From the NCBI GenBank assembly GCA_025352795.1, contig JANXSF010000063.1, forward strand, positions 16,503 to 80,502: a stretch of 64,000 nucleotides of DNA, in the 5' to 3' direction. Below the pieces are notes generated by a model. It saw nothing but the letters and a program-made list of their open reading frames with translations, was not told the DNA's origin and ran no database searches. This DNA comes from Acidobacteriota bacterium. Its GTDB lineage: Bacteria > Acidobacteriota > Terriglobia > Bryobacterales > Bryobacteraceae. Shown here piece after piece: positions 43,919-52,167 of this stretch; within the stretch, counting starts at the first letter, position 1; the number at the start of each line of letters is the position of its first letter. Both the position numbers and the translations under genes were made by a program.

Positions 43919-44479
43919 ATGCCGATGAACCCGTTGCGAATTGCTGCTTTTGGTGCGTACCTTGGTTCGTGGCTGGTGTTGGCGTCGGCAGCGATTGTAA
44001 GTGCATTGCCCAGGCTTCGGCAGGTAAGTGGTGCGGTCAACATGGGTGTAAGTGCGCCAGTGTTGATGGGCACACTGATGCAAACTTCGGCGGCGGCCAT
44101 CATTACACTATCCATGAACTCGAGCCCACTGCATCCTGAGAGTTGGGAATTGGTGGCCGCGTTGCTACTGGCTCCGTTCGGCGCAGCATTGTTTGTGTGG
44201 GCCATTCGGTCGGCACCAAGTGATGCTGATGTACTAGTCACGGTGGGAGCATACCGATGTCTGCGGCATCCAATGTATCTATCGCTCTTCGCAATGCTAT
44301 TGGCAACTGGACTCCTAGCTTCAAGCGGCATGATATCGCTGGCGGCGGCTGCATGTTACTTAGTAGGGTCGAAACTAAGGATCGATTCGGAAGAGGCGGA
44401 GTTAGTACGCAAGTTTCCGATTGAATTTCCGCAGTACCGCCTGCGCACACCATGGCGCTGTTTGCCAGGTTTGTGGTGA
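43919..44479 (+). CDS. Isoprenylcysteine carboxyl methyltransferase-like membrane protein
   Basis: 186 aa, four to five hydrophobic helices. The C-terminal cofactor-binding signature is VGAYRCLRHPMYLS followed by EEAELVRKFPIEFPQYR, as in bacterial ICMT/PEMT-type membrane methyltransferases. These methylate lipids or prenylated/hydrophobic substrates with SAM at the membrane. No neighbour indicates the substrate. A second ATG (MNPLRI) at 43925 is an alternative start. Confidence 0.8.
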   Translation: MPMNPLRIAAFGAYLGSWLVLASAAIVSALPRLRQVSGAVNMGVSAPVLMGTLMQTSAAAIITLSMNSSPLHPESWELVAALLLAPFGAALFVWAIRSAPSDADVLVTVGAYRCLRHPMYLSLFAMLLATGLLASSGMISLAAAACYLVGSKLRIDSEEAELVRKFPIEFPQYRLRTPWRCLPGLW

Positions 44480-44508
44480 TTTGTCAGCGGCACATCACAG
44501 GCAAGACA

Positions 44509-44593
44509 TATTATCCGCAGATGCCGCAGATAAAACCAAATCAGGATTTGTCTTGGTTCTCATCTGCGCCATCTGCGTCATCTGCGGATTAAT
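44509..44593. repeat. Dispersed repeat family D, copy 2 (large imperfect hairpin)
   Basis: ATTATCCGCAGATGCCGCAG at the left and CATCTGCGTCATCTGCGGAT at the right, with AAAACCAAATC and GATTTGTCTTGGTT inside also partly complementary. It occupies the gap between the membrane methyltransferase and the TonB receptor gene. Confidence 0.6.
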
Positions 44594-44675
44594 CTTCCGC
44601 GCTTACCCCCTTGCTGAAATTTGTAATGTGTGATTAACTATCAGACCAATGACTTTTCAGTGCGAGGCCCCCCTC

Positions 44676-47600
44676 ATGCGAATCTCTGTTTTGATCCCGC
44701 TGCTGTTGCTTTCTTCAGTCACCTATGCGCAATCAACAGGCAGCGCCACTTTGGTTGGTACCGTAACTGACTCCAGTGGCTCCTTGCTTCCAGGCGCTAA
44801 GTTGACGGTGCTCAATATGGGCACTTCATTCCTTTCCGAATCTGCTACGACCACGGAAGGATCTTACTATGTCCCGAATTTGATTCCGGGCACTTACCGA
44901 CTTACTATTGAGGCCGCTGGATTTAAGAAACATGTGCGGGAAGGAATTACGCTCCGCACCAACGAAACTCCACGCATCGACGTGATGATGGAAATTGGCA
45001 CGCTTTCCGATACGATCAACGTGGCTGCATCAACGCCTTTGCTGGAAACAGAAACTTCCGCATCGGGCCAAATTATGGATGGTGAAACGGTGGTCAAAAT
45101 GCCCGTGATGCAGAAAGGCATCAAGCGGATGACGCTCTATATGCCGGGTCTGAACGTCGTCAACGGGCTGCATGGCGTGGGTCAACGCGAACGTTCGTTG
45201 GGCATTACGTTGGATGGTGTAAGTGGTAAGGAACCAGTGCGCGGCGCAGTGAATGATGATCAACGCATAATGACTGGCACCTTGGATATGATCCAGGAAT
45301 TCAAAATGTGGAACACCGGGTTGCCCGCAGAATTCGGCCACACAGGTGGCGGCGTTTTATCGGCAGTGTATAAAAGCGGAACCAATTCATTTCATGGTTC
45401 CATGGAAGATCGCTACCTCAATGGCAGCCTGGTGCATCGGCAATACTTCGATCAGTTGAAGCGTTGCGACGTAGGCCTGCCTTGCAATCCGTGGAGTTAT
45501 CACGAAATGTCAGCCACTGCCGGGGGCCCTGTTTATATCCCCAAAATCTATAACGGCAAGGACAAGACGTTCTTCTTTTTCGGATTCCAACGGCACCATG
45601 AAAAGGTATCGGAAACAGCCATTACCAACGTCCCGACGCAAGATATGTTCAATGGCGACTTCACTTTTGGCGGCAAAGGATTTCCTATTTATGACCCATC
45701 CACGACTCGTCAGGACGCGAACGGCAAATGGATAAGAGACCCTTTCCCAGGGAACCGTTTACCGGTATCCCAAATTGATCCGGTGGTGAAAAAATTCCTG
45801 AGTTTCAATCCCTGGACTCCGTCGAACAGGCCCGGAACAGTTACGCCCACCGGGGTTACGCAGGATTTGGTGTTGCCCACCAAAGGCCGCTATTACTTCA
45901 CCCGTTTTGACACCAAGATTGATCATCAGTTCACCACCAACCACCGTATTTTCAGCCGCGTTTCGCGCATGCGCAATCGGGCCCCAGGCCGCTATTCAAC
46001 AGACATCGCCTGGCAGGATTTTGACCCGGTGATGGTGCAGCCCAATGATTTTACTAACGTGGTTGTATCAGACACAAACACGCTGCGACCAACGCTGATC
46101 AATGAATTTCGTCTGGGTTACAACCGTCGTCATGAAACCAAGGATCCGGTTACATATGGAACAAATGTCGGGCAACAACTAGGCATGCCCAATGTGGATG
46201 CGGCAACCTTTCCCAAATTCGTTACAGGTTACAACGGTGGGCCTGGCGGACGTTTCCAGAATGTTTCTGAAGATTTCACTTTGCAGGAAAACATGACCAA
46301 AGTTTCCGGCAAGAATACTTTCAAATTTGGTTACGAAGTGGTTCGCACACGCTATAACGGTTTAAGCGAAGCATTGCCAAGTGGCACTTATAACTTCGGC
46401 GGCACGGAACTTCCATTCGCCCCCAATACTGGAAACACCTTTGCCAGTTTCCTGTTGGGCAACGTTGCCAGTGCCCAGTTCACACGCAACCAAGGAACCT
46501 GGCTGCCACGTTGGTGGAGCCATGCGTTCTACCTGCAGTCTGATTACCGTCCCATGAAAAATGTAACGTTGAACCTTGGCCTGCGCTGGTCTTATGAATC
46601 GCCGTTTGCCACCAAGTACAATCAGCAATCGCAGTTTGACCCCACTGTGACGGATTCTATTTCAGGATTCAAGGGTGCAATCGTTCACCCTAGCGGACAA
46701 TTGGCGCGCAAGGATTTGAATAATTTTCAACCTCGCATTGGCCTGGCCTGGAACTTCAAACAGAACGTTGTGTTCCGGTCCAGCTTCACCATGATCAGCA
46801 GTGATCTGATGACCAACGACGTGAATCAGAACTTTGAAGAGTATTTGGCAACAGCCAATATTCAAGCGCCAACCGGCGATCCTCGAACTGTGTTTAAGCT
46901 TTCGCAAGGGCCTCCGACGGTGAAATTTACCAGCAACGCAGACGGCAGCGTTCCCTACGTGGGCACAAACTTTGGTGCCCGAAACGCCACCTGGTACGAC
47001 CCGAACATGCAGACGCCTTACGTGATGAGCTGGTCTGGAGGCTTGCAGTGGCAGTTTAAGACCAGTTGGCTTTTGGACGCAAGCTATCAGGGGTCGGCTG
47101 GCGTGAAGTTAATGAATGCCTGGAATATTAACGTGCAGCCCATCAACTGGTTCCCAACGGACACAGCGCGGCTGGATGCCATAAGAATCGGATTCCAGAA
47201 CTTCAAGCCGTATCCCCAGTTTGGGAACGTCAACCTGATTAGTAACTTCGGACACAACACATACCACGCGAGTACATTGCGAATTGAACGGCGCTATGCG
47301 TCTGGATACACGCTCAACTCCTTCTATACTTGGTCCAAAACGTTGAATAACTCTGATGATGATGGCAACGCCACGGGCATCACTTACTTCAATCGCAGTC
47401 TGGAAAAAGGTCGCGCCAATTACGATGTTCACCATCGTTGGGTAACTTCTATGACTTATGAATTACCCTTTGGAAAAGGACGCCGGTTCCTGAACAGTAC
47501 TGGCATTGCTAACAAGCTATTGGGTGGATGGGAAATTGTAGGAACCCAAACTTTTCAGAGCGGCACTCCTTTCACCGTGACCTTTGGAGGTAGTTCACTG

Positions 47601-48032
47601 AACTATTTACCCGGTGTGGGGAATCGGCCAAACCAGGTGCTGCCCGATGATCAAGTGAAGTTGGACCATGTGGACATTGGTCCAAATCGCTTCCCGTTTG
47701 CGGCACAAACCCGGTACTTGAACATCAACGGCTTTGCTTATCCAGCGGCTTATTCCATTGGGTCTTTGGGCCGCAACACGCTGCAGGCACCGGGCATTAT
47801 ATGGGCACAAACATCGGTTCAAAAATCGTGGCGGATTCGGGAATTGTTGAAATTCACTCTACGCGGAGATATCAACAATCCGTACAAGTATCACAACTTT
47901 AATCCACCAAATTCTGTTTACAACAACATCGATAAGTCCAATTTCGGGACGTTCACCGGCACTCGCGGCAGCTTCTCTGACATTGGGACAGGACGTTGGC
48001 ACGCAATTTTAGTTTTCCGATTGGAATGGTAA
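44676..48032 (+). CDS. TonB-dependent receptor with N-terminal carboxypeptidase-regulatory domain
   Basis: About 1118 aa from the ATG at 44676, where a clean signal peptide starts (RISVLIPLLLLSSVTYAQ). Residues about 25-105 form a CarboxypepD_reg-like beta-sandwich (LVGTVTDSSGSLLPGAKLTV, EGSYYVPNLIPGTYRLTIEA). A plug domain follows (TPLLETETSASGQ), then a long beta-barrel with Acidobacteria-type segments such as EFGHTGGGVLSAVYKSGTN and FFFFGFQRHHEK, ending in RWHAILVFRLEW with a C-terminal aromatic. This 'Oar-like' class is greatly expanded in Solibacter relatives and imports oligosaccharides or other large nutrients. The next gene, a Gfo/Idh/MocA oxidoreductase, may process the same substrate. 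Confidence 0.92.
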   Translation: MRISVLIPLLLLSSVTYAQSTGSATLVGTVTDSSGSLLPGAKLTVLNMGTSFLSESATTTEGSYYVPNLIPGTYRLTIEAAGFKKHVREGITLRTNETPRIDVMMEIGTLSDTINVAASTPLLETETSASGQIMDGETVVKMPVMQKGIKRMTLYMPGLNVVNGLHGVGQRERSLGITLDGVSGKEPVRGAVNDDQRIMTGTLDMIQEFKMWNTGLPAEFGHTGGGVLSAVYKSGTNSFHGSMEDRYLNGSLVHRQYFDQLKRCDVGLPCNPWSYHEMSATAGGPVYIPKIYNGKDKTFFFFGFQRHHEKVSETAITNVPTQDMFNGDFTFGGKGFPIYDPSTTRQDANGKWIRDPFPGNRLPVSQIDPVVKKFLSFNPWTPSNRPGTVTPTGVTQDLVLPTKGRYYFTRFDTKIDHQFTTNHRIFSRVSRMRNRAPGRYSTDIAWQDFDPVMVQPNDFTNVVVSDTNTLRPTLINEFRLGYNRRHETKDPVTYGTNVGQQLGMPNVDAATFPKFVTGYNGGPGGRFQNVSEDFTLQENMTKVSGKNTFKFGYEVVRTRYNGLSEALPSGTYNFGGTELPFAPNTGNTFASFLLGNVASAQFTRNQGTWLPRWWSHAFYLQSDYRPMKNVTLNLGLRWSYESPFATKYNQQSQFDPTVTDSISGFKGAIVHPSGQLARKDLNNFQPRIGLAWNFKQNVVFRSSFTMISSDLMTNDVNQNFEEYLATANIQAPTGDPRTVFKLSQGPPTVKFTSNADGSVPYVGTNFGARNATWYDPNMQTPYVMSWSGGLQWQFKTSWLLDASYQGSAGVKLMNAWNINVQPINWFPTDTARLDAIRIGFQNFKPYPQFGNVNLISNFGHNTYHASTLRIERRYASGYTLNSFYTWSKTLNNSDDDGNATGITYFNRSLEKGRANYDVHHRWVTSMTYELPFGKGRRFLNSTGIANKLLGGWEIVGTQTFQSGTPFTVTFGGSSLNYLPGVGNRPNQVLPDDQVKLDHVDIGPNRFPFAAQTRYLNINGFAYPAAYSIGSLGRNTLQAPGIIWAQTSVQKSWRIRELLKFTLRGDINNPYKYHNFNPPNSVYNNIDKSNFGTFTGTRGSFSDIGTGRWHAILVFRLEW

Positions 48033-48044
48033 GTCAGTACACAC

Positions 48045-48059
48045 ATCGCGCTTCGCGAT
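48045..48059. terminator. Short hairpin after TonB receptor gene
   Basis: ATCGCG-CTT-CGCGAT stem-loop just downstream of the receptor stop; weak as a terminator because no U-tract follows. Confidence 0.3.
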
Positions 48060-48075
48060 AGAATGTACAAGGCAT

Positions 48076-49434
48076 ATGAAACCACAATCGTCACGACGTC
48101 AATTCATTCAGGCAAGTGCGGCATTAGCTACAGCGGCGTTCCCCATTCTTGGTGCGAATGACCGGATTCAAGTGGGCATTGTTGGCCTTGGTGGCCGCGG
48201 CAATGACCATATGGATTTTTATGGCAAGTTGGATACAGATTGCCGGATTGCCGCTCTAGTTGACGTCAACCAGGCTTCTCGCGAACGGGCCGTGGCGAAA
48301 GTCAACAAGGCCAAAGGCTACAGTCCCAAAGACTATTCCGACATGCGCACCATGTTCGAATCCAAGGACATTGACGCGGTGTCATTACCTACGCCGAATC
48401 ATTGGCACGCACTATCGGCCATCTGGGCCATGCAAGCGGGTAAGGACGTCTATGTGGAGAAGCCTGCCAGCCACAACATTTTTGAAAGTCAGCAAATGGT
48501 GGCGGCGGCGCGCAAGTACGGCCGCATGGTGCAGGTGGGTTCGCAAAGCCGTTCCATTCCCCATAAGATGAAAGCCATTCAGTTGATTCACGATGGGGCA
48601 ATTGGGCAGGTTTACCAGGCAAGAGCTCTATGTTTCCGCCGTCGTTTTTCCATTGGACACACGCCCGATGAAGCGGTACCAGCGGGTCTTGATTGGGATA
48701 AGTTCCTGGGGCCTGCCCAATGGAAGCCTTATGCAAAAAACAAGTTTGCATACACCTGGCATTGGTTTTGGGACACTGGCAATGGCGATATTGGCAACCA
48801 GGGTGTGCATGAAATGGACATCGCACTGTGGGGTTTGGGACGCACCGGCTGGCCTTCCGTTGTCTCATCTACTGGTGGCAAGTTCGCCTGGAAAGACGAT
48901 CAGGAAACGCCCAATAGCCAGCAGGCAACCTTCGATTTCGGCGATGCGCAGATGACCTTCGATGTCCGCAACTTGCCCACTCCTCCAGAAGCATTGGTTC
49001 CCATGACTGGACCCAACTACGTAGGCAATATCTTCTTTGGCGATTTGGGATTTGCTACCGTTGACCACGGTGGTTTCAAAATCTATAAGAGCCTATCGGG
49101 CAACATCAGCGGCGAAGCAGCCCGTGGAGCTGGTGCAGCATCCAAAGAGAAGTATGAATTGGTGACAGAAGAAAAAGGTTCTGGTGAAGATACGGTACCG
49201 CACATGAAAAATTTCTTCGACGCCATTCGTGCGCGGGATCATAAAATGTTGCACGCAGAAATCGCCATAGGAGCCCGTTCCGCAGCGTTCTGTCACTTGG
49301 CGAACATCGGCTACAGAGTAGGCAGAACGCTCCGCATGGATACATCCGCAGGTCGCTTCCTGGGCGATGATGAAGCGAATTCGATGCTGACAAGGAACTA
49401 CCGGGAACCGTTCATCGTACCGCGAGCAGTGTAG
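48076..49434 (+). CDS. Tat-exported Gfo/Idh/MocA family oxidoreductase
   Basis: 452 aa. A twin-arginine signal (SSRRQFIQASAALATAAF) is followed by the NAD(P)-binding Rossmann fold (VGIVGLGGRGNDHMDF), PTPNHWHALSAIWAMQAGKD, and VEKPASHN, the catalytic lysine segment of the family. The C-terminal substrate domain includes WFWDTGNGDIGNQGVHEMD. Secreted Gfo/Idh proteins of this kind act on sugars or inositols in the periplasm. The start ATG has an AAGG upstream and a TAGAAT 11 nt before it. Confidence 0.9.
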   Translation: MKPQSSRRQFIQASAALATAAFPILGANDRIQVGIVGLGGRGNDHMDFYGKLDTDCRIAALVDVNQASRERAVAKVNKAKGYSPKDYSDMRTMFESKDIDAVSLPTPNHWHALSAIWAMQAGKDVYVEKPASHNIFESQQMVAAARKYGRMVQVGSQSRSIPHKMKAIQLIHDGAIGQVYQARALCFRRRFSIGHTPDEAVPAGLDWDKFLGPAQWKPYAKNKFAYTWHWFWDTGNGDIGNQGVHEMDIALWGLGRTGWPSVVSSTGGKFAWKDDQETPNSQQATFDFGDAQMTFDVRNLPTPPEALVPMTGPNYVGNIFFGDLGFATVDHGGFKIYKSLSGNISGEAARGAGAASKEKYELVTEEKGSGEDTVPHMKNFFDAIRARDHKMLHAEIAIGARSAAFCHLANIGYRVGRTLRMDTSAGRFLGDDEANSMLTRNYREPFIVPRAV

Positions 49435-49440
49435 AAAAAC

Positions 49441-49480
49441 ATTATCCGCAGATGTCCTATCAGGGGCATCTGCGGATCAA
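49441..49480. terminator. Hairpin terminator, also dispersed repeat family D copy 3
   Basis: TCCGCAGATG and CATCTGCGGA form a perfect 10-bp stem with extended A/T flanks, lying in the 51-bp gap between two convergent genes (stops at 49434 and 49486). It would end transcription of both the oxidoreductase gene and the CHAT-NACHT operon. Confidence 0.6.
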
Positions 49481-49485
49481 TTGTT

Positions 49486-50835
49486 TTAGAAGTTCAACCG
49501 CACCGCCGGGTCACCTAACACCACGTAATTACGAGCGTCGTTACGAGCCTTCCACGCGGCGATCAACTCATCATCGGACACTTGGTCCGGCACTTGTCGA
49601 TTCTTAATCACATCACTCAAATTGATCGAAAGTACCGCCCAGCGCTGGTTGAAAGCATCCATTGCCTGGCCAATGCGGGACCCGGCCAGTAACTGTTCCA
49701 CCACAAATTGAAAGTCCTGAATCTGCGGTTGCCCGGCCCCCATGAATGAGGAAGTCCAGGCGCGATCCACGTGTCCAATCACTGCCAGTGCCCCGCGGAT
49801 CAGCATTCCCTGGGGTAATTTGGCAATCGTGGCGGCGGCCATTAGTTGACGTTCTGAACCTCCAGGTAAGTGGTCGTAAGTATCGTTCATTGGGCAACCG
49901 GCACTGTAACAGGCAAAGAAAAAATGGATCATTGGGGCAAAGGTTAAGTCACCCAAATCCTTTTCGGCAATGAAGTGTTCCGGTAAGGCAGGCGTGCCAA
50001 TATTTGGGAAGTTGTCGCAAAGTAAAGCACCTTGTTTCAACGTCTGATCCGGATCAGTCATGTCGAACCGTACGCCATGCGATCCGGTGAATAGCAATGC
50101 GGGCTGGCCACCTTGTTTACCAGATAGCAATTCCAAAATATTCGTTTTAGTCGCCTGACCGTTGAGCAATGGCAGCACGTTGAACCCCTGCTGTGCGGCA
50201 CTTTTGGATAATGGCAGGGCCACAAAATCGTGAAGCGATTGGGTGGCCCCGTCCGCTGCATGACGGGTAGCCACAATGCCCACTGTCTTGCCGGATTTCA
50301 CGGTTTCCGCCGCCTTCACTTTCTGGGCGTAGGCCCTATATTCATCGAAGGTTGCGAACTGAAGGCGTCCCACTGCAAAGTAACTATCCAGCTTGAATTG
50401 GAAGTCAAAGGGGATCTCATCCGGCGTCCCCACTATCAGAATGTAGTAAGGCACTCCCTTGGTAGGATCAACATTTCGAAGGTCTAAACAACGAGGGGCG
50501 CGCCGCAACCATTTTTCCGCCGTATCACCGGGTTGGTAACCTTCCGGTCCTTCAAAGATCTTAAAAAGCGCCCCTGTTTGGGTTTGACGCAAGTCCAGCA
50601 GATCTGTCAACGCGGCTTTCAGTTGAGTGCAATCCTTGTTACCAGGAAACACCACTCCCCAACCAGCTTTTTGCAAATTGTTTGGGTCAAGAATTGCCGC
50701 ACCAAGATGCAGGTCATTCCGATTATGGACAGCTAGAGGATCTTCATCAATCGAATTAAGCGCAGCCAGGGGAACTGCTTGTGATAGCAGTTTCCCCGTA
50801 GACGCTTCAATGCCAAACGGTAAGCTATCGTCCAT
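49486..50835 (-). CDS. Caspase-fold (gingipain C25/CHAT-like) protease-like protein
   Basis: 449 aa, third gene of the CHAT-NACHT operon. A caspase-haemoglobinase core is seen in the order expected: strand PYYILIVGTPDEIPF (129-143), FAVGRLQFATFDEYRAYA, catalytic histidine H253 in LLFTGSHGVRF, and catalytic cysteine C309 in HFFFACYSAGCP, then a final VVLGDPAVRLNF that is typical of C25-like domains. No signal peptide is present, so unlike secreted gingipains it is cytoplasmic. It would be a natural effector or amplifier for the CHAT-NACHT protein. The N-terminal 125 residues have no recognised domain. Confidence 0.75.
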   Translation of the reverse strand: MDDSLPFGIEASTGKLLSQAVPLAALNSIDEDPLAVHNRNDLHLGAAILDPNNLQKAGWGVVFPGNKDCTQLKAALTDLLDLRQTQTGALFKIFEGPEGYQPGDTAEKWLRRAPRCLDLRNVDPTKGVPYYILIVGTPDEIPFDFQFKLDSYFAVGRLQFATFDEYRAYAQKVKAAETVKSGKTVGIVATRHAADGATQSLHDFVALPLSKSAAQQGFNVLPLLNGQATKTNILELLSGKQGGQPALLFTGSHGVRFDMTDPDQTLKQGALLCDNFPNIGTPALPEHFIAEKDLGDLTFAPMIHFFFACYSAGCPMNDTYDHLPGGSERQLMAAATIAKLPQGMLIRGALAVIGHVDRAWTSSFMGAGQPQIQDFQFVVEQLLAGSRIGQAMDAFNQRWAVLSINLSDVIKNRQVPDQVSDDELIAAWKARNDARNYVVLGDPAVRLNF

Positions 50836-50847
50836 GGTTAGCCTCTT

Positions 50848-52143
50848 TCAAGATTGCAAAGCGGCTTGCCAAAGCGCGTGCGCCACCTCTGGGCCATCAA
50901 TTCCAGAATGACCTGGGATGAAGGTGTCGCCTTTCAAGTTATAGATCTTTCCAGCCTGAAAGGTGTAAGTGCCTATAGCGGGTAACATCGCTAAGTCACT
51001 GGCGAAGTCTAACCCGCGCACACCGTACGTTCCAATGCCGCCTAACAATGGCAGGAACGTTGGCGCCAGGTCCACGTCGAATGAGCCGTCAATGTTAATG
51101 GGAACCAATGCGGTAGCCAAGGCATAAGCCAGACCCACCGCTTTATCATTCTTAGACCGAGTAACAATAATGGGTCCACTTACTGCCGGTTTTCTGAACG
51201 CGACGTTGAAGTAACCTGGCTTACCTGTGTCTTTCACCTGATCGGCGTAGGCCCAAAGTGAAAGTGCCCCTTGCACCAGTGCCAGTGATTCCACCGGTCG
51301 CGGCAGCGCAGTCTTTCCGTCTTTACCACCAAGGATGGAAGAGACCACAATGCATCCAAAACTGTGCCCCATAAAATGAAATTTAGCGGCAGGCAGCACG
51401 GTTTGTAATTGGGATACAAAGTCATGCATCCCGTTTTCGCCGATCTTGCGGGCACGGTACTTCATGGTCCAGTAAGAAAGTTGACTTAGTGGGGAAAGCA
51501 GTTTTCCGAAGAAGCTGCCAATGTCGAAAGCGGAATCGCCGTAAGCTTCAAAAGTTGCTTCCGGATCAAAAGGTTTGCCTTCCGCATCGGGCGGACCTGC
51601 CGGGCCTTCCGATTTATAACCAATGGCCACTGCCAATTTACGATAGGCATCAGCCACGACAGGGGGCAGGCTGAGCGCCGCTGCATTCTGTTCCTGTTCT
51701 TTGAAAATGATATCCAGGCAAGCCCGAGCTTCCGGCGAATCGCCCATCTGTTGCAGGGCTTCCTGCTTGATGGCGGCCAGATTCATGCCCACTGTATCAA
51801 AGCCGTCTCCCCCAAAATCTTCGCTGCCAAGTGGTTTGCTGGGCCAGTGCAGCCCAATCCAAAGTGGACGAAATCCAGGACCCATTTGCGATTTATCGGC
51901 CTCTAGCGAAACCATCGCTTTGATCCAGCGATTGTATTGTTCAACTGCTGAAGGCATGTCGCCCTTCCAGCCATGGCAGAACAGGAAAACGTGGGTGGGC
52001 GGATTGGCAGCAGCATCGGCCAGGATTTTCTTACTAAACAATCCTGCAACGGCTTCTGGATCGTCGGTGCGTTCCACACCATCTTTATCGAACGCAATCA
52101 GAGCATAGTTCACATCTGTATCAGGAATTAATCGGGTAGACAT
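50848..52143 (-). CDS. Alpha/beta hydrolase in CHAT-NACHT operon
   Basis: 431 aa. Fold landmarks: THVFLFCHGWKGDMPS (an HGW oxyanion segment), the nucleophile elbow FMGHSFGCIVVS, VTRSKNDKAVGLA (acid region) and a C-terminal FIPGHSGID that may carry the histidine. It is cytoplasmic (no signal peptide) and may be a lipase or esterase. It lies 24 bp after the CHAT-NACHT gene and 12 bp before the protease gene, so the three are co-transcribed. As a possible effector it could attack membrane lipid; this is inference. Confidence 0.7.
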   Translation of the reverse strand: MSTRLIPDTDVNYALIAFDKDGVERTDDPEAVAGLFSKKILADAAANPPTHVFLFCHGWKGDMPSAVEQYNRWIKAMVSLEADKSQMGPGFRPLWIGLHWPSKPLGSEDFGGDGFDTVGMNLAAIKQEALQQMGDSPEARACLDIIFKEQEQNAAALSLPPVVADAYRKLAVAIGYKSEGPAGPPDAEGKPFDPEATFEAYGDSAFDIGSFFGKLLSPLSQLSYWTMKYRARKIGENGMHDFVSQLQTVLPAAKFHFMGHSFGCIVVSSILGGKDGKTALPRPVESLALVQGALSLWAYADQVKDTGKPGYFNVAFRKPAVSGPIIVTRSKNDKAVGLAYALATALVPINIDGSFDVDLAPTFLPLLGGIGTYGVRGLDFASDLAMLPAIGTYTFQAGKIYNLKGDTFIPGHSGIDGPEVAHALWQAALQS

Positions 52144-52167
52144 AGGGGGGGTCCTCCAGTTGGTTAC

